NCBI GenBank assembly: GCA_946481465.1
Contig: CAMLOC010000330.1
Coordinates: 1-5,047, forward strand
DNA: 5,047 nucleotides
Reading direction: 5' to 3'
Source of the DNA: an uncultured Shinella sp.
GTDB taxonomy: Bacteria; Pseudomonadota; Alphaproteobacteria; Rhizobiales; Rhizobiaceae
Shown here one piece after another: positions 1 through 5,047 of the stretch. Position 1 is the stretch's first letter. Every line of letters starts with the position of its first letter. Made by a program: the position numbers and the translations under genes. The notes below the pieces were generated by a model that saw only the letters and a program-made list of their open reading frames with translations, made no database searches and was not told the origin of the DNA.

Positions 1-198
1 TCAAAAATCGATCGCCCGGCCCTTGATCTCCCAGTCACCGAACCGCGCGGGGTCCTCGCCGCCGCGGCCGCCGATCTCCTCGGCGCGTTCGACCGGCTGG
101 GCGGCCTTGCGGCGCTCCTCGGCTTCCTGCAGGGCGCGTTGCGCCGCCGGCGAAAGCACCTTGCGGCCGTCGGAATGATTGTCGTTGTCGCTGTTCAT
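1..198 (-). CDS. DUF1674 / SdhAF4-family protein, probable succinate dehydrogenase assembly factor
   Basis: This is a complete small gene of 65 residues on the minus strand, with TGA at the window edge. The C-terminal half carries the family signature: GGRGGEDPARFGDW at about residues 43-56, then KGRAIDF at the very end. This matches the C-terminus of eukaryotic SDHAF4/Sdh8 (GDWE-KGR-xDF). The N-terminal half is polar and charged, with an Ala/Glu/Arg-rich probable helix at about 17-40; there is no signal peptide or membrane segment. In eukaryotes the family binds the flavinylated SdhA subunit and helps it join SdhB; the same role in bacteria is inferred. I chose the ATG at 198 because the purine-rich AAGGA lies about 11 bases upstream. 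An in-frame ATG at 210 would add four residues (MPIF) but directly abuts that ribosome-binding sequence. The gene is transcribed away from htpX. Confidence 0.85.
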   Translation of the reverse strand: MNSDNDNHSDGRKVLSPAAQRALQEAEERRKAAQPVERAEEIGGRGGEDPARFGDWEIKGRAIDF

Positions 199-221
199 GA
201 AAATCGGCATCCTTCCGGCAT

Positions 222-250
222 ATTGAAGAAGTGCTGGTGGTTCACCATCA
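222..250 (+). promoter_or_regulatory. Possible heat-shock (RpoH-type) promoter for htpX
   Basis: ATTGAAG (222-228) followed after 14 bases by CACCATCA (243-250) resembles the sigma-32 consensus CTTGAAA-N13-15-CCCCATNT. Five of seven bases fit at -35, and most of the -10 fits. htpX is a known heat-shock gene in E. coli, which makes the match more plausible. Transcription would start near 257, giving a leader of about 100 bases that includes the parS-like site. The -10 overlaps the -10 of the proposed leftward promoter. Confidence 0.3.
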
Positions 251-277
251 TATAGGAGCGGATCGGCGCTGTGGAAA
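249..277 (-). promoter_or_regulatory. Possible sigma-70-type promoter for the DUF1674 gene
   Basis: Read on the minus strand, TTTCCA (277-272) and TATATG (254-249) are separated by 17 bases, and each matches four of six positions of the TTGACA/TATAAT consensus. The -10 is also part of CTATAT, a form common in rhizobial housekeeping promoters. Transcription would start near 242, giving a leader of about 45 bases before the ATG at 198. This is pattern matching by eye only. Confidence 0.3.
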
Positions 278-281
278 GCGT

Positions 282-297
282 TGATTCACGTGAAACA
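282..297. other. parS: parS-like ParB-binding site
   Basis: The sequence TGATTCACGTGAAACA agrees with the widely conserved bacterial chromosomal parS site TGTTTCACGTGAAACA at 15 of 16 positions; the only mismatch is A for T at position 3. The inner ten bases (285-294, TTCACGTGAA) form a perfect palindrome. ParB dimers load on such sites, spread onto flanking DNA and, with ParA, segregate the newly replicated origin; parS sites also recruit SMC condensin. In alphaproteobacteria the chromosomal sites cluster close to the origin and the parAB genes. It is the only CACGTG-centred palindrome I see in the window. It sits in the spacer between divergent genes. Binding itself is inferred. Confidence 0.75.
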
Positions 298-339
298 TTC
301 CCTTGACAGCGGGGAATGGCAACCCGGCAGAAACCTGAC

Positions 340-344
340 AGGAG
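340..344 (+). promoter_or_regulatory. Ribosome-binding site of htpX
   Basis: AGGAG ends 10 bases before the ATG at 355. It supports that start over the in-frame ATG at 316, which has no comparable Shine-Dalgarno at good spacing and would add a 13-residue charged extension in front of the conserved [14 protein letters not shown] membrane segment. Confidence 0.65.
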
Positions 345-354
345 CCGAAAACGC

Positions 355-1320
355 ATGAACATCGTTCGCACAGCCATGCTTCTCGCCGCCATGACGGCGC
401 TTTTCATGGGCGTGGGCCTGCTGATCGGCGGCAAGGGCGGCATGATGATCGCGCTTCTCGTCGCGATCGCCATGAACTTCTTCTCCTACTGGAATTCCGA
501 CCGCATGGTGCTGTCCATGTACGGCGCCAAGGAGGTCGACGAGCGCTCGGCGCCGGAATATTACGGCATCGTGCGTGACCTCGCGGCCCGCGCCGGCCTG
601 CCCATGCCGCGCGTCTTTGTCATCAACAGCGACCAGCCGAATGCTTTTGCCACCGGCCGCAACCCGCAGAACGCCGCCGTCGCCGCCTCGACCGGCCTGC
701 TCCATGCCTTGAGCTATGAGGAGGTGGCGGGCGTGATGGCGCACGAGCTTGCCCATATCCAGAACCGCGATACGCTGACCATGACGCTGACGGCGACGAT
801 CGCCGGCGCGATCTCCATGCTCGCCAATTTCGCCATGTTCTTCGGCGGTAGCGGCAACCGGGAAAACAACAATCCGCTCGGCTTCATCGGTGTGCTCATT
901 GCCATGATCGTCGCCCCTTTCGCTGCCATGCTGGTGCAGATGGCGATCAGCCGGACGCGCGAATATTCCGCCGACAGGCGCGGCGCGGAGATCTGCGGCA
1001 ATCCGCTCTGGCTCGCCTCGGCGCTGAAGAAGATCGCCGTCGCCGCCGGCCGCATCCCCAACGACGCCGCCGAGCACAATCCGGCAACCGCCCACATGTT
1101 CATCATCAATCCGCTCTCCGGCGAGCGCATGGACAACCTGTTCTCCACCCATCCGAACACGGAGAACCGCATCGCCGCGCTTCAGGAAATGGCGCGCGGC
1201 ATGCAGACACGCTCGACGGAGCCGGTGCGGGCTGATAATCCGGTGCGCAAATCGCGCTCCGTCCCGTCGACCGGCTGGGGACGCGGTGGTTCCGAACCGC
1301 CCAAAGGTCCCTGGTCTTGA
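355..1320 (+). CDS. htpX: Zinc metalloprotease HtpX (M48 family), membrane protein quality control
   Basis: This 321-residue product has the usual length of an HtpX. It is an inner-membrane endopeptidase whose cytoplasmic active site cleaves misfolded or damaged membrane proteins, overlapping in function with FtsH. The N-terminus has two hydrophobic segments (about residues 5-24 and 29-46). The zinc-protease motif HELAH spans residues 130-134, with H130 and H134 as zinc ligands and E131 as catalytic base; E203 in TREYSAD is the expected third ligand. Two further hydrophobic stretches lie at about 143-164 and 176-198. The segment [14 protein letters not shown] (263-276) is also typical of the family. 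The C-terminal tail (about 285-321) is polar and rich in Arg, Gly and Pro, as in rhizobial homologues. The ATG at 355 is preferred because of AGGAG at 340-344; an upstream ATG at 316 would add 13 residues. The stop overlaps the start of the next gene, so the two are probably co-transcribed and translationally coupled. Confidence 0.95.
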   Translation: MNIVRTAMLLAAMTALFMGVGLLIGGKGGMMIALLVAIAMNFFSYWNSDRMVLSMYGAKEVDERSAPEYYGIVRDLAARAGLPMPRVFVINSDQPNAFATGRNPQNAAVAASTGLLHALSYEEVAGVMAHELAHIQNRDTLTMTLTATIAGAISMLANFAMFFGGSGNRENNNPLGFIGVLIAMIVAPFAAMLVQMAISRTREYSADRRGAEICGNPLWLASALKKIAVAAGRIPNDAAEHNPATAHMFIINPLSGERMDNLFSTHPNTENRIAALQEMARGMQTRSTEPVRADNPVRKSRSVPSTGWGRGGSEPPKGPWS

Positions 1321-2723
1321 ACGACGACAAACGCAGAAACAGAACGCATCCGAAACGCCATCGCCCCGGCAAGGCGCCGTCCGTGGAGGTTGCCGCGAAC
1401 CATCCGGAAAAGCCGGGCCTGCGCGCCCGGCAGGCGGCGGCCAAGATCCTGGCGGCGGTCGTCGACCGCAGGACGCCGCTCGACGGCATGCTCGACCTCG
1501 AAAACGGCAACCCGGCCTATCGCCAGTTGAACGATGCCGACCGCGCGCTCGTGCGCGCCATCCTCAACACGGCGCTGCGCCACCTTCCCCGCATCGAGGC
1601 CATCCTCGACACGCTGGTCGGAACCCCGTTGCCGGACGGCGCCCGCGCGCTGCATCATGTGCTGACGGTCGCGGCGGCGCAGATCCTCTATCTCGACGTG
1701 CCCGACCATTCCGCCGTCGACCTTGCGGTCGAGCAGGCGCAGATCGACCCGCGCAACCGCCGCTTCGCCAGCCTCACCAATGCGGTGCTGCGCCGCCTTT
1801 CGCGCGAAAAGGCCTCGCACCTGACGGCGACGCAGGCGATTTCCGTCATTCCGCCGTGGTTCCATGCGCGGCTCGCCGAGGTCTATGGCCGCGATCACGC
1901 CGCCCGCATCGCCGCCGCGATGCTCGAACCCTCCACCGTCGACCTTACCGTCAAGTCCGACCCGCAAGGCTGGGCCGAGCGGTTCGGCGGCCTCGTCCTG
2001 CCGACGGGATCCGTCCGGCTTCCGGTGGCCTCCGGCGCCATTCCGGCGCTCGAAGGCTTCGAGGCCGGCGAATGGTGGGTGCAGGACGCGGCAGCCAGCC
2101 TGCCCGCCAAGCTGTTTTCCGACCTTGCCGGCAAGCGCGTCGCCGATCTGTGCGCCGCGCCCGGCGGCAAGACGGCGCAGCTTGCGCTCGCCGGTGCGGA
2201 TGTCACGGCGCTCGATCAATCCGGCAACCGCCTGAAGCGGCTCGCCGGCAATCTCGAGCGCCTCGGCCTTTCGGCGACGACCGTCGAGGCGAACATGGCG
2301 GAATACCGTCCCGATGCGCTGTTCGATGCCGTGCTGCTCGATGCGCCCTGCTCCTCGACGGGCACGATCCGCCGTCATCCGGACGTGTTGTGGACCAAGG
2401 GACCGGAGGATATCGGCAAGCTGGCCGGCCTGCAGGAGCGCCTGCTGCGCCACGCGCTGACGCTCGTGCGCCCCGGAGGAGAGCTGGTCTTCTCCAATTG
2501 CTCGCTCGATCCGAGCGAGGGCGAGGACATGGTCGCGCGGGTTCTTGCCGACACTGCGCACTGGCGCATCGCGCCGGTCGATCCCGCCGACTGGCCGGGC
2601 CTCGAAACGGCGGTCTCGCCGCGCGGCGAATTGCGCACCACGCCCGCCATGCTGCCGGCGACGGCGGCGCATGCCGGCGGCCTGGACGGGTTCTATGCCG
2701 TGCGGCTCGTCCATGCAGGCTGA
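1317..2723 (+). CDS. rsmB: RsmB/NOP-family 16S rRNA m5C methyltransferase (Fmu/Sun type)
   Basis: This 468-residue SAM-dependent RNA methyltransferase is expected to make 5-methylcytosine in 16S rRNA (C967 in E. coli numbering). After a basic, unstructured N-terminus (about 1-33) comes a NusB-like RNA-binding domain (about 34-165), then the Rossmann methyltransferase domain (about 240-465). Visible motifs are the SAM-binding [11 protein letters not shown] (276-286), the acidic VTALD (296-300), LDAPCSSTG (341-349) with the release cysteine C345, and [11 protein letters not shown] (393-403) with the catalytic nucleophile C395. Both cysteines of the two-cysteine m5C mechanism are therefore present. 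Translation starts at TTG, four bases overlapping the end of htpX (TTGA), with AAAGG at 1303-1307 as a reasonable ribosome-binding site. E. coli RsmB is about 429 residues; the extra length is mainly the N-terminal tail. The family is certain; the exact target cytosine is inferred, since alphaproteobacteria can carry paralogues. Confidence 0.92.
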   Translation: MNDDKRRNRTHPKRHRPGKAPSVEVAANHPEKPGLRARQAAAKILAAVVDRRTPLDGMLDLENGNPAYRQLNDADRALVRAILNTALRHLPRIEAILDTLVGTPLPDGARALHHVLTVAAAQILYLDVPDHSAVDLAVEQAQIDPRNRRFASLTNAVLRRLSREKASHLTATQAISVIPPWFHARLAEVYGRDHAARIAAAMLEPSTVDLTVKSDPQGWAERFGGLVLPTGSVRLPVASGAIPALEGFEAGEWWVQDAAASLPAKLFSDLAGKRVADLCAAPGGKTAQLALAGADVTALDQSGNRLKRLAGNLERLGLSATTVEANMAEYRPDALFDAVLLDAPCSSTGTIRRHPDVLWTKGPEDIGKLAGLQERLLRHALTLVRPGGELVFSNCSLDPSEGEDMVARVLADTAHWRIAPVDPADWPGLETAVSPRGELRTTPAMLPATAAHAGGLDGFYAVRLVHAG

Positions 2724-2804
2724 GTGGAAAAGCCCTTTCCGAAGCGCCGCGACCATCGTCAACAGCCCATCGGCCGGCGGTCGATTGACGCCGCTTGCCT
2801 TCTC

Positions 2805-2820
2805 GGCCTAGCTATAGGCC
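2805..2820 (+). repeat. Short inverted repeat just before the heparinase-like gene's Shine-Dalgarno
   Basis: GGCCTA (2805-2810) and TAGGCC (2815-2820) form a perfect six-base inverted repeat around the four-base loop GCTA. The right arm ends immediately before AAGGAGG. In RNA it would be a short GC-rich hairpin. It has no trailing T run, so it is not a standard intrinsic terminator for the upstream gene. Whether it acts as an RNA structure, an operator or nothing is not known. Confidence 0.4.
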
Positions 2821-2827
2821 AAGGAGG
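2821..2827 (+). promoter_or_regulatory. Strong Shine-Dalgarno for the heparinase-like gene
   Basis: AAGGAGG is fully complementary to the 16S rRNA 3' end and lies 12 bases before the ATG at 2840, a slightly long spacing. It decides the start: an upstream in-frame TTG at 2795 would place this motif and the preceding inverted repeat inside the coding region. Confidence 0.7.
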
Positions 2828-2839
2828 CATTCGTTAACC

Positions 2840-4522
2840 ATGCAGCTTTCCGACAGGCAGCGGCTTCTCTATCTGTATATGCGTGAGGGTTGGCGCCGGT
2901 TTTCGCGGAGGCTCGCGCTCGGGCGAATCAGTGCCATGCGCTTTTCCGGCGGCACGCCGGACCGGCTGGTCGTCGCGCCGACCGACCTTCACCCCGCCGA
3001 TTCGTTTGCCGGAGAAGAAATCCTCGCCGGGCGCTTTCCGCTGGCCGGGCGGATTCTCGAATGCGAGGGCGAATCGCCCTTCGCGCTGGAGCTTCCTTCC
3101 GAAGAGTTCGCCGTGCGCCTGCATTCGTTCGGCTGGTTGCGGCATATGCGGCTGGTCGATCCGGAAAGGGCCGCCCATACCGCCCGTTTCGTGGTGGACG
3201 ACTGGCTGCAGAGCCATGGGCGCGTCATCGGCGGCCTCGCCTGGCGGCCGGATGTCGTCGCCCAGCGCATCATCGCCTGGCTGTCCCATTCGCCGGTCGT
3301 CCTGAAAGACGCCGACTACCCTTTCTATCGCCGCTTCCTGAAGAGCCTTGCCTTCCAGGTGCGCTATCTGCGCCATGTCGCCGATACGACGCGCGACGGC
3401 GAGCCGCGGCTGAGGGTCCGCATCGCGCTCGCCATGGCCTCCATCGCCATGCCGGCCTCGGCCTCGCGCATGCGCAAGGCCGCCCGCCATCTCGACGAGG
3501 AACTCGACCGGCAGATCCTGCCCGATGGCGGCCATTCCTCGCGCAATCCCCGGGCTGCGCTCGATGTGCTGCTCGACCTGCTGCCGCTGCGCCAGACCTA
3601 TGTCAATCTCGGCCACGACATGCCCGCGCAGCTCATCCCCTCCATCGACCGCATCTTTCCGGCGCTGCGCTTCTTCCGCCATCAGGGCGGCGAGCTCGCG
3701 CTGTTCAACGGCGCGAGCTATACGCTCGCCAATGAATTGATGTCGGTGCTGCGCTACGACGAGACCGGCGGTGCGCCCTTCAAGGCGCTGCCGCTGAGCC
3801 GGTACGATCGCCTGGCCGTCAAGGAAACGGTGGTGTTGATGGACACCGGCGTGCCGAAATCGGTCGATCTTTCGACGACGGCGGCCGCCGGCGCGCTCTC
3901 CATCGAGATGTCCTCGGGCAGGAACCGCTTCATCGTCAATTCCGGGCGCCCGCGCTTTGCCGGCGAGGCGCTCAGGCAGCTGTCGCGCACCACCGCGGCC
4001 CATTCCGTGGCCACGCTCGACGATACGTCCTCCTCGCCCATCTCCACCTCCCGCTTCCTCGGACCCATCGTCGTCGGCGGCGTCGGCAGGGTGGACGTGT
4101 CGCGGACCGAGCGGCAGTCGGGCGCCGACAGCGTGACGGCAACCCATGACGGCTATCTCAAGCGCTTCGGCCTGCTCTACGAGCGGGACATTCTCGTCGC
4201 GGCGACGGGCGCCGAAATCCGCGGCCGGGAGCGTTTCTACAAGCCCGCCGATCCCGTCGGGGCAATAAGCAGGGGCACGGCGGTCGTGCGCTTCCACATT
4301 CATCCGACGATCCAGCTCTACCGCGTCTCTTCCAACGAGATGCGGCTGATCGCGCCGGATGGCGAGGCCTGGGCGCTGACCTGCGTCGATGTCGCGGTGG
4401 AGGAGGAGGAGGACGTCTTCTTCGCCGATCCCTCCGGCGTCAGGGCCTCGCGCCAGCTCACGCTGACCATGCCGCTTGCCGAGGTGGCCGAAGTTCAGTG
4501 GTCCCTGGTGCGGCAGCGCTGA
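2840..4522 (+). CDS. Heparinase II/III-family protein, substrate unknown
   Basis: The 560-residue product matches the alphaproteobacterial heparinase II/III-like family. The N-terminal part (about 1-310) looks mostly helical, as expected of the alpha/alpha toroid, with the segments ILPDGGHSSRNP (226-237) and LLDLLPLRQTY (244-254). The C-terminal part (about 325-555) is beta-rich and fits the heparinase II/III C-terminal domain: SSGRNRFIVNSG (358-369), AAHSVATLDD (386-395) with H388 at the position of the family's HNT-type histidine, LYERDILVAATG (446-457) and VVRFHIHP (482-489). Characterised relatives are polysaccharide lyases acting on uronic-acid-containing glycans; the substrate here cannot be read from sequence. 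No signal peptide is visible: the N-terminus is charged (RQRLLYLYMREGWRRFSRR), so the protein may be cytoplasmic or exported another way. The ATG at 2840 is chosen for AAGGAGG at 2821-2827. It lies 116 bases after rsmB and 100 before purH. Confidence 0.88.
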   Translation: MQLSDRQRLLYLYMREGWRRFSRRLALGRISAMRFSGGTPDRLVVAPTDLHPADSFAGEEILAGRFPLAGRILECEGESPFALELPSEEFAVRLHSFGWLRHMRLVDPERAAHTARFVVDDWLQSHGRVIGGLAWRPDVVAQRIIAWLSHSPVVLKDADYPFYRRFLKSLAFQVRYLRHVADTTRDGEPRLRVRIALAMASIAMPASASRMRKAARHLDEELDRQILPDGGHSSRNPRAALDVLLDLLPLRQTYVNLGHDMPAQLIPSIDRIFPALRFFRHQGGELALFNGASYTLANELMSVLRYDETGGAPFKALPLSRYDRLAVKETVVLMDTGVPKSVDLSTTAAAGALSIEMSSGRNRFIVNSGRPRFAGEALRQLSRTTAAHSVATLDDTSSSPISTSRFLGPIVVGGVGRVDVSRTERQSGADSVTATHDGYLKRFGLLYERDILVAATGAEIRGRERFYKPADPVGAISRGTAVVRFHIHPTIQLYRVSSNEMRLIAPDGEAWALTCVDVAVEEEEDVFFADPSGVRASRQLTLTMPLAEVAEVQWSLVRQR

Positions 4523-4560
4523 GAATTCCCGGCGTTTGGCGGTTTTCTCGCGGCCGGGCC

Positions 4561-4569
4561 TGTGATAAC
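4561..4569 (+). promoter_or_regulatory. Possible extended -10 element of a purH promoter
   Basis: TGTGATAAC contains a TGN extension directly followed by GATAAC, which matches TATAAT at four of six positions. No convincing -35 lies at the usual spacing. If used, the transcript would begin near 4576 and carry the 4586-4605 hairpin in its leader. Confidence 0.2.
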
Positions 4570-4585
4570 GGGGCGCATGACCATC

Positions 4586-4605
4586 CGGCCCGCCCTTCCG
4601 GGCCG
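4586..4605 (+). repeat. GC-rich hairpin in the purH leader
   Basis: CGGCCCG (4586-4592) and CGGGCCG (4599-4605) are perfect inverted repeats around a six-base loop. No T run follows, so it is a poor candidate for a complete intrinsic terminator of the heparinase-like gene. It ends seven bases before the purH Shine-Dalgarno GGAG (4613-4616) and could influence purH expression or transcript stability. Confidence 0.4.
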
Positions 4606-4612
4606 TCAGAAC

Positions 4613-4616
4613 GGAG
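4613..4616 (+). promoter_or_regulatory. Ribosome-binding site of purH
   Basis: GGAG lies six bases before the ATG at 4623, an ideal spacing. It supports this start for purH, which gives an N-terminus with a short extension before the conserved [11 protein letters not shown] segment. Confidence 0.6.
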
Positions 4617-4622
4617 CGCCCC

Positions 4623-5047
4623 ATGGCCGTCATTTCCAAGAAAATCCCCGCCCCCGATCGTGTCGCCCCGCGCACGGCCCTCCTGTCCGTCTCCGACAAG
4701 GCCGGCATCGTCGATCTCGCCCGCGCCCTTGCGGCAAAGGGCGTGCGGCTCCTCTCGACCGGCGGCACCCACAAGGCGCTCCGCGATGCCGGGCTCGACG
4801 TGACCGACGTTTCCGAGGTCACCGGCTTTCCGGAAATCATGGATGGTCGCGTGAAGACGCTGCACCCCACCGTGCATGGCGGCCTGCTGGCGATCCGCGA
4901 CGATGCGGAGCATGTGGAGGCGATGAAGGCGCATGGCATCGACGCGATCGACATCGCCGTCATCAACCTCTATCCGTTCGAGGAGGTGCGCGCCAAGGGC
5001 GGCGATTATCCGACGACGGTCGAGAATATCGATATCGGCGGCCCGGC
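4623..5047 (+). CDS. purH: Bifunctional AICAR formyltransferase/IMP cyclohydrolase PurH, N-terminal part (runs off the window)
   Basis: The reading frame is open from ATG to the window end, giving 141 codons of a protein usually about 530-540 residues long. PurH catalyses the last two steps of de novo purine synthesis, AICAR to FAICAR to IMP, in the cytoplasm. The visible part is the N-terminal MGS-like IMP cyclohydrolase domain: [10 protein letters not shown] (20-29), [11 protein letters not shown] (43-53), [17 protein letters not shown] (66-82), HGGLLA (85-90), INLYPFEEV (114-122) and ENIDIGGP (134-141). The family's GRVKTLHP and NLYPF active-site segments are intact. The AICAR formyltransferase domain lies beyond the window. 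The ATG at 4623 has GGAG six bases upstream. The 100-base gap after the heparinase-like gene contains a hairpin and a possible -10, so purH may have its own promoter. Confidence 0.97.
   Translation, partial: MAVISKKIPAPDRVAPRTALLSVSDKAGIVDLARALAAKGVRLLSTGGTHKALRDAGLDVTDVSEVTGFPEIMDGRVKTLHPTVHGGLLAIRDDAEHVEAMKAHGIDAIDIAVINLYPFEEVRAKGGDYPTTVENIDIGGP

Noticed and set aside
303..331. TTGACA at 303-308 as the -35 of an htpX promoter
   Set aside because: The -35 is perfect, but no hexamer at 16-19 bases downstream resembles a -10 (GGCAGA at 17), and the start site would fall too close to the Shine-Dalgarno.
316..354. Upstream in-frame ATG for htpX
   Set aside because: It adds a charged 13-residue segment in front of the hydrophobic N-terminus, and its ribosome-binding site is less convincing than AGGAG at 340-344.
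286..1152. Open frame of 288 codons on the minus strand, antisense to htpX
   Set aside because: It is a His/Arg/Gly-rich shadow of htpX that would also run through the parS-like palindrome, with no recognisable domain.
2726..2740. GGAAA/TTTCC repeat just after the rsmB stop
   Set aside because: The stem is only five A/T-rich pairs with no T run after it, so it is likely chance and not a terminator.
1182..2762. Open frame of 526 codons on the minus strand, antisense to rsmB
   Set aside because: It mirrors the rsmB coding sequence, has low-complexity Arg/Gly/Ala-rich composition and no family motif; all motifs for a real protein are on the plus strand.
1286..2788. Open frame of 500 codons on the plus strand in another frame over rsmB
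   Set aside because: Its product is an Arg/Ala/Pro-rich shadow without motifs, whereas the frame starting at 1317 contains complete methyltransferase motifs.
2785..2817. TTGACG with CTATAG as a promoter for the heparinase-like gene
   Set aside because: Both hexamers resemble rhizobial promoter elements, but they are 21 bases apart, longer than the usual 16-19, and at 18 bases the hexamer TAGCTA fits poorly.
4528..4558. CCCGGC/GCCGGG inverted repeat after the heparinase-like gene as a terminator
   Set aside because: The loop is 19 bases and no T run follows the right arm, so an intrinsic terminator is not supported.
2834..4966. Very long open frame of 710 codons on the minus strand, antisense to the heparinase-like gene and purH
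   Set aside because: It spans two well-recognised genes and the gap between them, its product is rich in Arg, Gly, Ala, Asp and His with no recognisable domain, and long antisense frames are expected where GC-rich third positions make stop codons rare.

Overview
The window is GC-rich chromosomal DNA from an alphaproteobacterium, most likely of the family Rhizobiaceae (Rhizobium, Agrobacterium, Sinorhizobium or Shinella type). The basis is the protein sequences (a rhizobial-style HtpX with a [18 protein letters not shown] tail, an RsmB-type methyltransferase with an NCS motif, an alphaproteobacterial heparinase II/III-family protein and PurH) and their order. The genus cannot be fixed by eye. 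Nothing suggests a mobile element: there are no insertion sequences, tRNAs, rRNAs, CRISPR arrays or integrases, and base composition looks uniform.

Layout: a short leftward gene for a DUF1674/SdhAF4-family protein, a probable succinate dehydrogenase assembly factor (1-198), is followed by a divergent intergenic region (199-354). Then come four rightward genes: htpX (355-1320), a membrane zinc metalloprotease; an rsmB-like rRNA m5C methyltransferase (1317-2723), whose TTG start overlaps the htpX stop; a heparinase II/III-family protein (2840-4522) with its own strong Shine-Dalgarno; and purH (4623 to the window end, truncated), a bifunctional purine biosynthesis enzyme. The gaps of 116 bp (2724-2839) and 100 bp (4523-4622) hold only hairpin or leader signals. 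There is no gene-free stretch above 300 bp.

The most notable non-coding signal is at 282-297: TGATTCACGTGAAACA, one base away from the chromosomal parS consensus TGTTTCACGTGAAACA bound by ParB. It lies between the divergent genes and suggests that this stretch is part of the origin-proximal centromere region. The same spacer contains a plausible heat-shock-type promoter for htpX and an overlapping leftward promoter for the DUF1674 gene.

The genes are mostly housekeeping: respiratory complex assembly, membrane protein quality control, rRNA modification and purine synthesis, plus one heparinase-like protein whose substrate is not known. I found no clear sign of a previously undescribed multi-gene system. 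The parS-like site, the shared promoter region and the signal-peptide-lacking heparinase-like protein are the points worth following.
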